Source: Fennellomyces sp. T-0311
Lineage: Eukaryota > Mucoromycota > Mucoromycetes > Mucorales > Lichtheimiaceae
DNA length: 64,000 nucleotides
NCBI GenBank assembly: GCA_025266875.1
Contig: JALLLT010000002.1
Span: forward strand, 1,054,001 to 1,118,000
Direction: 5' to 3'
How positions within the stretch are numbered: position 1 is the first letter of the stretch; each line of letters opens with the position of its first letter. Below the pieces are notes generated by a model, which saw nothing but the letters and a program-made list of their open reading frames with translations, searched no databases and was not told where the DNA came from. The position numbers and the translations under genes are program-made. Below, in pieces: positions 25,501 through 35,900 of the stretch.

Positions 25501-27621
25501 TTTGCTCTGATCTCTTGAGCTTGCCAAAGTAGCACGGCTTTGGATCAACAATGGGAGCATACGATTGACGCTTTCATACATCAACCAAGCCGATTTACGA
25601 TGATACCCAATGGCGTTCAAGACACTTGCCATATGGGTCATGAGATTTATCTATAAATGCGATGGTAAGAAAACAAAAAGCAAATGTCACACAACTTATT
25701 TACCTGATCTACCAGAGACAAATCATCCAAACGAGCAGACCAGACCTTGGTTATCCATTCTGAAATGTCGTGGCGCGGTACACCGCTTTCTTTGTGCTTG
25801 ATCATATCCTCAATCGACATGAATCGCTGTGGTCCCGTCACGCTATCGGCTGTCGATTCGCCATTAAGTTTTCCTTGGATCAAAAGTGATAGGACGTCAT
25901 CACTCCATCCTCCATTCAAATAGCACGTCAGCAAGAACCGCGCAACTTTGATAGACGTTTCTGCGTAGATCAAACTTGGCATAGGGATACTAGATGTTGT
26001 ACTAACTTTGCTATAGTGCTGGATGATGACAGCATAGCGCTGGATGACTTCGGTAAGCGTCGATTTTGGCGCTCCAAGTAAAGGTGATGGTGGAACCTCG
26101 CTTGTTGGCGATGATGGGGTCTCTGTGGGACTCTCTCCCGGGGCGCTCTGTGTCCTGGACACAATATGCTTTTGATGCTTCCATTTTAGTTTTTTTCCAT
26201 ATATCTTCTCCCCATTATAACCAGTTACCCCAACATCCGCATGCAAGTATTCAAGCAATAATGTAGCGCAAGTCAAGCCTTCCATTGCACTTCCGAGCCA
26301 TAGATAGTCCGATGTTGTCTTTGTCAGCTCAATCGCTTGGCTATAACTGTAAAAATAAAGTTCAGTAAAGATCTTGCTTCGAGCTTGTTTAACTTACTGG
26401 TTTACTGCATCTGGCAAGCGGCCTGCCAGTAGATAGAGATCGGCCAATAACTTTTTGACTCGACCAGGAGTCCTCCTTTTAGTTTTGCCTCCCTCGCCAC
26501 CTTGACCTTGCATACTGGTGGATCGCGTCATTTGCGGTTGTGGGGATGGAAGCGGAGGAGACAGTGGTGTACGTGGCAAACTAGGCGAAAACTTTGGCTG
26601 CTGTTCGCGCTGAGGTTGCTGGTTGTTCAGCGGCGGTGGTCTGCTGTTACCAACCGGAGTCGAGGCACGTTTCAGCAACGATGAAGAAACGGACTGGGTT
26701 GGTTTCGGCGGCTGTGAAGCGCGATGGTTAAAAGGTGATCCTGGAGTACTGGCTGACGGTGTAGGAGCAACGTTGTTGGACTGTTCGAATTGATGTGAAA
26801 CATAATACGATCGCGGAAGTGGTGATTCCAACGACGGGAGGTTTTCGATCCTATTTGCCTGTTCCCATAATCAGCATGAAGAGTCCATACAGTTACTAAT
26901 AGTCTTACCAGCATCGAAAACTGGCTCAAAATCTCGCTTGCAAAGTCGCATATCATGGTGCTCATATAGAATGACATGTTTCCAACATTCGGTATCATGA
27001 TCAATCCCTTGGTATCATCCGGCTGTGTTTCCGTTGGATCAAATGCAAAGCAACGAGTGGCGATTGCCGTGGGATACTGATATAACATGTTTCTAAGTAT
27101 TTGAGCCCTTTACCGGCTGTGTGCGATTTACCTTATGCAGCGTATCCACAAAGTGCCTGTAACCTTCACTCAGGTCCTTATCTTTCCACTCTTGACAGTC
27201 CATAATACCAATAACCTGGAAAACACATGCATTTCATTTTAGTTTGCGCTTCAATGCTTTGGAAAAGGAGAGATTCCGCTTACGCCAAAGATTCGACGAT
27301 GAGGCTGAAAGTCTTCCAAGTGAGCATGGTCGCGCGTATAAGTGGTCGTGAACTGAAAGTGCATTTGGCCTTCCTGAAAGACCTGACTGCTAAACATGGC
27401 TACACGATCATTGTAAGCTTGCCCTGAAGCTTTTTGTACATGGAGAGAACTGTACCGCCAGCACCCTTTTGCAAGTCGGGCGTCACATCGCCTAGTCGAA
27501 CAACACTGAATTTCTTGACCAGCTCGACATGCTTCCAAAAGGTCGACGTTTTGATGGGTGGTACAGGGACTAAGAGTACCCGCACCCGGCAGGATGAGGT
27601 TATATTTGTTGCCAAGTCCAT
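22509..27621 (-). CDS. TRS120: TRAPP II complex subunit TRAPPC9/Trs120
   Basis: A large subunit of the TRAPP II tethering complex, the Rab11/Ypt31 exchange factor at the late Golgi. The first exon (27621) has VRVLLVPVPPIKTSTFWKHV and KFSVVRLGDVTPD, the conserved family start. Next come FQPHRRIFGVIGIMDCQEW and YPTAIATRCFAFDP. A low-complexity Pro/Ser/Gln linker (about 26430-26830) follows, then the helical middle (LLADLYLLAGRLPDAVNQ) and TPR-like exons. The C-terminal half is beta-rich ASPIC/Ig-like: THITIELENIGNIPVDFTSL, LPPGGQWKIIVNVYGKRG, and the last exon FEFLYHAEDVHTRETYYDHE ending at 22509. It contains at least ten introns. The start was chosen as the first ATG before the conserved V-R-V-L-L-V-P segment. 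Confidence 0.85.
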
Positions 27622-27974
27622 TCGGCACGTCTCGAGATCACTTTTTTCAAGAGTAACAGACTTGCTTTAATAGGGCGGCAGCACCTAACACTGGGATTCA
27701 ATTTATATACTTTGGACTTTGTGCTACTGCCGTTTGTTACAGTGCATCACCCAGTCCATTTACGCGCTACACGCTGCTAATTGTTTTTGTGTGCTGCATG
27801 AATTAGTTGCGTATGCATTGCTTGTCAGATTGTTCGGTTCATGGAAAAAGTGGAATAGAATTTTGCTAGTGTTGCCGTTCAACCACCAATACTAATCCCA
27901 GTTGTTGTGAAGAACGGCGCGAATTATTGGACACTTGCCACATAAGGTTATGGTTTGTACTTTTCACACAACTC
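27622..27974. other. Intergenic, upstream of TRAPPC9
   Basis: About 350 bp, AT-rich, with no credible reading frame. It serves as the 5' flank of TRAPPC9 on the minus strand and of the possible peptide gene on the plus strand. Confidence 0.4.
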
Positions 27975-27984
27975 TATTTAAAAG
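27975..27984 (+). promoter_or_regulatory. TATA-like box before a possible secreted peptide
   Basis: TATTTAAAAG, 76-85 bp before the ATG at 28060. Confidence 0.3.
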
Positions 27985-28059
27985 GCATAGCAAAAGCTGA
28001 CTGCTTACTTGCCACAGACATACTAGAGCCCTTATTTTTCGAGACATCTCTGCGTAACC

Positions 28060-28278
28060 ATGTATCCAAACTCGTTGCTGTTTATCTCTAGTACCTTTCT
28101 ATTATTGCTATGCTTACAGTCGTCACGTACATAACAAAATCTGTGATACCATAAATGTGTATTTTTTGTGCTCTATGTGTCTAACCCATTTGAATTATTG
28201 CATTTCTATTCAGTTCTGAGAAAAAGTGGCGGTTTAAATGACTATTATAAAGACGGCGTTACAAGCCCACAAGCTTGA
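28060..28278 (+). CDS. Possible small secreted peptide precursor, two exons, 43 residues
   Basis: The first exon (28060-28126) encodes MYPNSLLFISSTFLLLLCLQ, a textbook signal-peptide profile. Without splicing the frame stops after 24 codons. A GTACAT..TATTCAG intron (28127-28213, 87 nt) joins in phase to an exon coding LLRKSGGLNDYYKDGVTSPQ plus Ala and a stop at 28278. A TATA-like box lies upstream. No family is known, and the second exon runs into the start of a dispersed repeat, so chance is not excluded. It might also be a relic of a larger secreted-protein gene. Confidence 0.3.
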
Positions 28279-28725
28279 TTTTTGATTCATAGCTGTCTTG
28301 CCTCTAACTATCCAATTCCTATACCTTTTTTACATAACATTTTTTTTTATTTCGAATGCTTTTCTGCTTTTGGATATTCCATTATCTATATTTCAAAATT
28401 GCCGCTTCTAGACCCTGTTGTTTGGCCAATTCCATCCAAAACCAGCTATATATCGGTACCAAACGACGCTAGCAACATAAACTAAACTGGGGCGTGTTGC
28501 TCCTTGCTGAGGCTATCCACTACAGATAACAAAAATACAATCAACTATGTCAATTTCTCTGTGTTTTAACAAAAGGCGAAAATCACACATATCTACGCAA
28601 TCAATTTAGCCAGCCGATAAAATCACCGAGTCCACCGTTAAATGCTCTGCAAAGCATATCAATACATTAAGGAAATCCAATTGTTGGACGAGCCGGTTAA
28701 AGTGTTCAAAGATACCTAAGAGGAA
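28250..28725 (+). repeat. Dispersed repeat, copy A
   Basis: A diverged copy of the sequence at about 63057-63600, in the same orientation. Shared blocks in order: GCGTTAYAAGCCCACA, TGGMCAATTCCATCC, AACTAAACTG followed by TGCTCCT and CTATCCA, CGAAAATCAC, GTTAAAT..CTCT, and ACATYAAGGAAA. Both copies keep an open frame over the W-x-I-P-S block. It looks like a remnant of a mobile or duplicated element. No terminal repeats could be defined. Confidence 0.55.
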
Positions 28726-29439
28726 CCCACTGACAGCTCAAAAACGGCGAACGTAAAAAGTCAATGCTTCTACTTTGAAACAATTCCACATAATTCTTTG
28801 GAGCCTGCGTTGCTTTCTTATAAATTGTGCTTATCGACCTACGTAAACGACAAAAAGTAAGAGCAGTACCAAGTGAATAATCTTTAAACTTAGATATTTA
28901 TGCGGCATTCTGAACCAAGCGTTAGGGGACCATTGCAAAGATAGCATTCCTTGGGTCCGAGTTACAATGAAAGGTAGGTCAACAAGCCGTAGATGTAGGC
29001 CAATACTTTTCCGAGTGGGCGTATGAAGCTTTTTGGGTTACCTAGAATGACGAATTCGCGCGACATCCCACTTGCTGGATATCTTTGCCTATCTTCTGGC
29101 TGCCATCTTTTCCGAAAAAGCGTCAGACAATACACAGTCAGGTATGGTCGATTTTTGAAGCGGATATGCCAACTTTTGTGAGCGAGGAACACCAACTTTT
29201 CAGTATGTACATATTGCAAAATTCGATTTTTCGTATAAAGCGAGCAAAATGGCTTCGCAAACCTCATCTACTTCACTTGATTATACAAAGTCTGATGTTG
29301 ATAATCGCCTGGCAGATATCCAGTGAGAGATGAAAGAAGATAAAGTGGTCGTAAAACATGTGCAACTTTGCGATTCATGAGCTTTAACTGAGAAAGGATA
29401 GAGAATGTGGCGCAGGAACTAGCTTTCTTTTACTTCACC
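28726..29439. other. Intergenic, 5' flank of the F-box gene
   Basis: AT-rich. Short minus-strand and plus-strand frames near 28962-29333 overlap each other and show no family features. No gene is called. Confidence 0.4.
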
Positions 29440-31512
29440 ATGGCTATAGTTTCTGGGGTTGAAGCCAAGTTCGAATCAGAGGATGCAATGGATAAACATT
29501 CGAGATCCTTGTTTACATTACCGGATGACATTGTGTACGAAATCTTGTCCTATCTGAATCAAGAGGATTGTCTGAAAAGCATGGGCGTCTGCCACGAATG
29601 GTGCGACCAGATCCCTCAGTATACGCGAAGCATATGGAAGGAACTGAAGCTGGACGTGGCGAAACTGCCAGAGCATCACAAGTGCCTTGGGCGATGCTTG
29701 GGGAGCCACGTAAAGCATGTTACTATTTCACAGCCGAATGAATTGTACTCGTATGGAGTTCAGCCACACCCTCCCTACATTGCTATGCAAAAGCTTATTG
29801 ATTGGAAGTGCACCGAGATTGAGACCTTTGGTAACTTGAAGCGTTAGCTGCATTGCTTGTTATACTGATCCGGGCCATCAGAGCTACAAGAAGGCCTCAC
29901 AGTAGACCATGCAAAATTCGTTGCCATGCTGAAGCACCTGGGGCCACAATTATCGTATTTACAGCTATTGCATCAAAGGGCCAGAGTCGACTTTCAGCAT
30001 CTTCTCTATTTGTTTCCGGAACTCACTCACTTGATATGTCATTATCTCAGAGGTCCCTTTTTCCATTGCGAAGATTACAATTCGGGAAACATACCCATCG
30101 ACTACACTTCCAAACTGACGTACCTGGTGTTGTGCAACAGCGATCTATCCCTTGAAGAAAAAGAGCTCCTTTTGAAGCGGTGTCCAAATCTATTGTGCTT
30201 TATCGATTCACAGATGAATGGAACCCTTATAACGCCAGAGCTCGACTCCCTTTCTCAATGGTGTCCGAAAATCAATGTCTACTCCACAGCATACAACTTT
30301 CCAAAGCTTCAGCCCAGGAATTATTCTGCTTACATCAATAGCAAGATTCCTGGGCTCCGATATATTCATACAGGGTCGGCGACTCATGGAGGAGTTGATC
30401 AGGTCGTTCGACAGCTGGTGAAAAGCAAGGACACTTTAGAATATCTTGCTTTTACTATACTCCAGTCTTTTGGTTCGAACCAGCCACGCGTTAATGATTG
30501 GCCAGACACACGCGGATTCTTCCAGCTCCCAAAGCTGCATACGCTGATTCACCGCACCCAAAACCTCAGCGCACGCTCTTTCGTTACGATACTGAATTGT
30601 GGTCCCCTTCTGGAGAATTTCGAGCTATATGGTTCAGTGTCACTCGATTCACGTTCTATTCGATTGCTTGGGATATTGCGTTCCCTGCGTTACATGAAAT
30701 TCTACAATGGAATTAATCTTAGGCAAGACCTTTCGCTTCTGACTTTGCTGGAACATTTTCCTGCTTTGGAGCATCTAATCATTGGAGTTGCTTCGATGCC
30801 GTTGGTCCGTCCTCTACATTTCAATTCTCCAAAGCAGCTAAAGCAGCTAGAGCTTTCCGATATCAGGTGGAATCTTTTTCCTGGTGATGAAGATCATAGG
30901 ACAGCAACCTTACAGTTCGTCAAGGCTTTGACTTGTAGTTCAAAGCTCGAGCTGCTGCGACTTACTTTCACAGTACGTCCCGGACCCTCATTATCGGAAC
31001 TTGTCACGATCCCAACGCTGAACCATTTAGAGATACATTTTGACACAACACCAGAAATCCAGAATTTGGTAGATTTTATCAAGGCACTACAAAATACCGT
31101 CATCGAGACATTGAAGCTTCATTCGCTATCCAGACTATCGTTCGCTGAGCTCGACGCTTTGGCAGAGCTGCAGCACCTTGCAACAGTGTGGTTAGGTAGT
31201 TCTGGCAGTCAACTTGCATCAATGCGGGTCTTGGGTGATCGTGAAAGTCTTCCACGAGTTAGTAAGAAAGGCGTATTCCAAGTACTGAAAAAGAGCCCCA
31301 AGTTGGCTACTTTTATGCTCAGCAATGACTTTGTTATGGAGAATGAACATCAACTCGAGCCGGATTCGACAAACCTGGTGCTGAGGCAATTAGCGTCCGA
31401 TATACTTGATACTACGTCTCGACACTGGAATGTTCCATCTCCAGATCCTCGGCATCGTCATGGTAGTTATGAGCAGCGAACATTTTTCACCATCACTCGT
31501 ATAGACAAGTAG
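29440..31512 (+). CDS. F-box protein with LRR-like C-terminal region, two exons
   Basis: A putative SCF ubiquitin-ligase substrate adaptor. Residues about 25-70 are an F-box: LFTLPDDIVYEILSYLNQED, then CLKSMGVCHEWCDQIPQYTR. The rest is an irregular leucine-rich repeat region with recurrent units such as LTHLICHYL, LLENFELYGSVSL, LEHLIIGVASMPL and LKQLELSDI. An apparent stop at 29847 is removed by a 51-nt GTAACT..ATCAG intron (29831-29881), which rejoins in phase. The spliced product is 673 residues. The ATG at 29440 was chosen; upstream in-frame codons start only with GTG. The decayed copy at 57307-58952 has the same N-terminal plan and an intron at the same place, so the two are paralogues. 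Confidence 0.75.
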
Positions 31513-32089
31513 TTGCGGGTGTTAAAGCCTTTGTTAGCACATAAAAAGTCGGTGCCCATGCATTCCTTTTGACAAGCCTTTTACCTGTAGTTTTTGATGG
31601 ACTGCTAACAGTGAAGTTGAGGAGGAGAAGGTATTGTGAACGGATGCGTAACAGGTTTCAACTCACTCTGGAAAGTATTATCCATGCACAGCGAAACTGC
31701 AATGAGGAGGGCACATCATAAAACCTCGATGAATCAACACAGCATAACAGAGGACGGAATAGTTCATAAAGTATAAGGTGGCTCGGAATACATGAGGCCA
31801 GCTTTATGGTAACGGAGTAGGATAGATACGTGAGTAGAGCTGGTTGCCTGATTTGACACTGCATAAAGTCTGTGCACACCTGCAACATATGAAGACGTGC
31901 TTATGGCAGCCAGTGGCACGTACCATGGTCACAAAGGCTATGGTAATAAGCTACAATAAGCATTGTCATAATGGAGTTGGCGCGATGGTTGATCTGAATG
32001 GGAGACATTCCGGCCAACTTGTGCTTTTTAAAGCTCGAACATAAAATTAATTTTCTGGTCTCTCTTTCTTCTCTACTTTTCAAAAAAAA
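31513..32089. other. Intergenic, about 580 bp
   Basis: 3' flank of the F-box gene and promoter of the next gene. A CT-rich tract with TCTCTCTTTCTTCTCTAC lies just before 32090. Short frames on both strands look non-coding. Confidence 0.45.
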
Positions 32090-32722
32090 ATGCTTTTCGC
32101 GTGCGCTCCCCTTGCTGTTGCTACTACTGTCCCCATCATGTTGACTGTTATCGCTGTTGTTTTGTTCGCTGCTCTCGCTGGCTGCCTCGCGTGGCGTTGG
32201 TTCCGTCCTCCTCCGCCCGCTGCTCCCATGATCGAGGTTGATCCTTTCTCCCAAGAAGACGAACTGGTGTCGCAACTCGCGACTTTAACTATTGACCGGT
32301 CAACAGTTCGTGGGCCCGTGGTTATGCGCGCAATACACCCCGTGTTCTGCGTGCCGATGCCTTTGGCCCGTCGTCGTGAACTCCGTGCTCTCGTTGCCAG
32401 CCGCGTTCGAGCCCTACGCGAAAGACTTGCTTTACTCCAACGTGCCGCCCAACGTGCTGCCCTGCGCCAGTATGTCATGGCTCCTCCTCGTCCGCAGCCT
32501 CAGCAACAAAATGCGATGTACTTTGAGCCAGGCCCATCTCACCGTGCTGCGCCTGCGGTGCCGCAAGAGGGTGCCGTGTCTTCCGCTCTTCAACTTCAGC
32601 AGCAACTTGCTCTCGCCACCATCGCTTCGGTACCTGCCCCGGAGGTTGTGCCTGCAAGAAACGCCGAGGTTCCTAACAGTGTATATGCTTCATCGTCTTC
32701 AGGCGATGCAGTCGTGCCTTGA
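32090..32722 (+). CDS. Single-pass membrane protein of unknown family, with a 3'-UTR intron
   Basis: An open frame of 210 residues starting right after a CT-rich leader and A tract. Residues about 3-38 are strongly hydrophobic (VPIMLTVIAVVLFAALAGCL) and are followed by a basic, Pro-rich stop-transfer (WRWFRPPPPAA). The middle is an Arg/Ala/Leu-rich amphipathic helix (ARRRELRALVASRVRALRER), probably coiled coil. The tail is Gln/Ala/Ser-rich. The third-codon-position GC is higher than in the surrounding AT-rich DNA. One base after the TGA, a GTAAGC..CCATAG intron (32724-32779) seems present. No known family. It may be lineage-specific. Confidence 0.55.
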   Translation: MLFACAPLAVATTVPIMLTVIAVVLFAALAGCLAWRWFRPPPPAAPMIEVDPFSQEDELVSQLATLTIDRSTVRGPVVMRAIHPVFCVPMPLARRRELRALVASRVRALRERLALLQRAAQRAALRQYVMAPPRPQPQQQNAMYFEPGPSHRAAPAVPQEGAVSSALQLQQQLALATIASVPAPEVVPARNAEVPNSVYASSSSGDAVVP

Positions 32723-32796
32723 GGTAAGCAGTGTGCTTCTTCAATGAGAAACGTGTTTCTGATACTGACCCACCCATAGACCCTGTAGCGAACTGT

Positions 32797-32841
32797 CACC
32801 GCAGAAAGCGGTGGCCCATACAGTGACCGTAGAAGACGGTC
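32797..32841. other. Two adjacent stem-loops before UTP10
   Basis: Two perfect 6-bp stems occur in tandem: CACCGC-AGAAA-GCGGTG at 32797-32813 and GACCGT-AGAAG-ACGGTC at 32825-32841. The loops are nearly identical. ACTGT before the first and ACAGT before the second are also complementary. They lie 93 bp before the UTP10 ATG and in the likely 3' UTR of the upstream gene. Confidence 0.5.
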
Positions 32842-32933
32842 AGACAAAGTTATCCTAAATGGATGGACTCCGACTTAAAAAATGCAAAATCTTTTCGGAG
32901 GGCACAAGTTATCACAACAGGTTGCTCTGCTCC

Positions 32934-35900
32934 ATGACAACTCTGCAAGATCAGCTCAAGCGGATCGGTACGTCCGATTTACGCAATGTCACTGAGGGAT
33001 CTCGGCGACACAAAGCGTCCTTACTATTCACCTCGAGGGAGGCTGCTGATCAAGATCTGGAAACGATCTACTCGATCGCATACAACGGCATTATGGAGCT
33101 GGTGATCCTTGACAAGAACTTTGAAGCCTTCCAAAAGACGCTGTTTTCCGAGAAGATGAAAAACTACGATCGCGTGCTTCAGGTATTGAACGCAGACTTT
33201 TTTGACGACCGAGCTCTAACGTTGGTAATATAGACTGCTGAGGATAACGCGAAACTCGATAAAAGTATTGCCGCTTTTCTGCACCAATTGTCACCTTATT
33301 TTCTGTTGAAACCGGCAGGAAAAGCTATTGAATGGCTTATTCGTCGCTTCCGTGTGCAAGATTTCAACGTCGATGCCATCCTTGCTTGCATTCTGCCATA
33401 TCATGAAACCAAATTGTTTGTTCGCATGGTTTCGCTGCTCCAGATCAAGTACGCTCCCTCCTTGTTTTACCAAAAGCATAAGTATGATACTGACAAACGT
33501 TGTGTAGGGAAAACACCCCTTGGACTTTCCTGTTACCTGTCAAAACAACCAACATTCCGCTCGAACGCTCGATGCTCGTTAGAGCAATGAGAAAGAACAC
33601 CACCATTCTTGCCTTTGTGTGCAAGACTGTTATCGAAGCATCGGTCTCGTTCCAAGGCCTGTATGCCTTTTACGCTGCTACTTTGAGCGAGTTTGTCAAC
33701 TCTTCCGAGAAAATCACCGACAACATGCTGGTGGCTCTCTTGCCTCATTTGATCGATTCACTGGCACGTCGTCAAAACCCCGAACTTCAGATTGCCGCAT
33801 ACATGATCGTATCGCAGTTGTCTTGTCGCGAATCACTCAGTCAGAAGGCACTTGTTTCCATCACCGACGCGATGACCAAGAACTACAACAACACATACTT
33901 TAGCCACTGTCTGCTCACCGTTGTGCACATTGCCCAGTCTCAGCACAGCTTCAAGAAGTTCAGCCACAAGGCCATGCAGCGTATCTTTGACGGTCCTGAG
34001 TTCGAGTCATATTTCCTTGACATTGCCACAAAGTACGCCACCGATCGATTCATGTCCCTCGCGCTGCCCGAACTGTGCAAGGCCGTTCCCCAGTCGGAAA
34101 AGAAGGCTGACTTGTTAAACTCACTGGCAATGAACGACTTGTTGTCGCATGAAAACATTCGATTGCTCATCCGCTCTGCCATCAAGGGCTACCTCGATCT
34201 CGGTGCCGCGTCCACATCTGAATACATCAATGCATTTCGACCTATACTCGTCACTCTATCCCAACGCTACATTGAAGAACTAGATACAGTTTTGGAAGAG
34301 AGTATCAAGAGTGTCGAGGATGACGCCGTACAATCCAAGGCTCTGTACGAGTTTTCTTCGATTGGATTCAAGGGAACAGGTCACGAGATCGTCCAAGAAG
34401 CCAACACGACCTTGTTCCTCAGTTTGAACAGTGCAGCTGTCTCAACACGTCTCCTTGCCATGAGAAGATTGGTGAGCATCATGGATGATGCTGAAAACCC
34501 ACTGATCAAGGTAAGCAGTACTACTTTTTGTTCGCCAAAGGCTTCATACTTACAGCTTAATTGTAGAATCCCGAGATCATCGAATCATCCCTGTTGAACT
34601 GCTTGACCAGCTTCAACGATCTGTTGCTGTATGCCATCTGTGATATCCCTGAATGCCTACTCAAGTTTGTTCCGGGCCAAAAGATTTTCAGCACACTATC
34701 ACAGTTGCTCCAAGAACGCGGTGCATTCCGCAAAGAAGCTGTTCCTGTCCTCAAATTCCTTTTGGATGATTTTAGCAAGCAGTATCCCAAACTTGCCGTT
34801 GACGTTGCTCGTCTATTGTCCGTTTTCGTTTTCGCCGCGCCTGCCTCGCTCGTCAAGGATCTTATGAAACAATTGGACAAGGTTGTTTTGGAGAGCAACA
34901 ATATTCTGGGCCATCTTTTGGGTCATTTGCGTTCGGTGTTGCGATCAACCAAGGCATCCAAGGGCGATGACAAAGTTGCCAAGGAATTCGTCGAGCTGGA
35001 GGCAAACAGTATTCGCGCCGACAATAGCTTTGCTTCTCTTGGTTTCTGGACCGACATGATTTTCCAAGGTGCTGTGCCGCAAAAGGTTGTTGCATTGCTC
35101 GTCGTGTCCGAGGCAATGAAGAACCATTCCAACGTTTCCAACTTTGCGCTGGTCACCAAGGCTATCCTCGAATCCATGTCAAAGGACGACAAACGTGCTC
35201 TTTATCGAGTCAAGCTGCCAGCATCGTTTGTCAACGCTACCCAGGGCCCATTGCCTGAGAAGGTCTTTGATGGATTGCGCGCCCTCCACGACTTGCCAGT
35301 GTCATCGTTGACCAACTTGATTCAGTATACCTTCTCAGTCATGGTGGCGTCGCTTACGCCTGAATCGACAAATGTGGATTGGTTTAACGTGGATGACGCC
35401 CATGAACAGTATTCGGCCCTGGTGCGAAAGCTCTTTGAAACGTTTGTCAGCGGCCCAACCCTCGGCTGCTTCGAAAACATGATCACCTTGCTGGTGTCCA
35501 AGCATTTGGCCCAAGGCGTGTTTGCATTCTTGATGAGTATCTGGGTCGATAATGGTTATTCGACTGCTGTGAGAGCACGCTCGTTACAAATCACTGCGTC
35601 ATTGATCCGCCAGTACGTCGACAGCAGCTACGATCTCCAGCACGTCATCCCCTGCGTCCTTTTTGCACTCAACGACCCTGAACAACGCATCCGTCTCTGC
35701 GCGACCCAATGCTTGATCCAACTGCGACACCTGTACGCACGCCACGGGCTGATTAAGGCCAAGAAAGATAGCAGCAAGAAGAGCGGTCTTTCGGTATTGG
35801 ACGCCGATGTTGTGTATGGACGCGACGACATGAAGATCAAGGATATCAAGTCGCAGAACATTGCCAACTTTATCGATCTGATTTCCAACAGAAGTCACGA

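Noticed and set aside
29845..29847. Stop codon splitting the F-box gene in two
   Set aside because: It lies in a 51-nt GT-AG intron that restores the frame, and the paralogue has an intron at the same place.
32080..32478. Arg/Ala-rich minus-strand frame opposite the membrane-protein gene
   Set aside because: Composition is what antisense of a GC-rich Ala/Arg coding region gives; the plus strand has the leader, start context and membrane segment.
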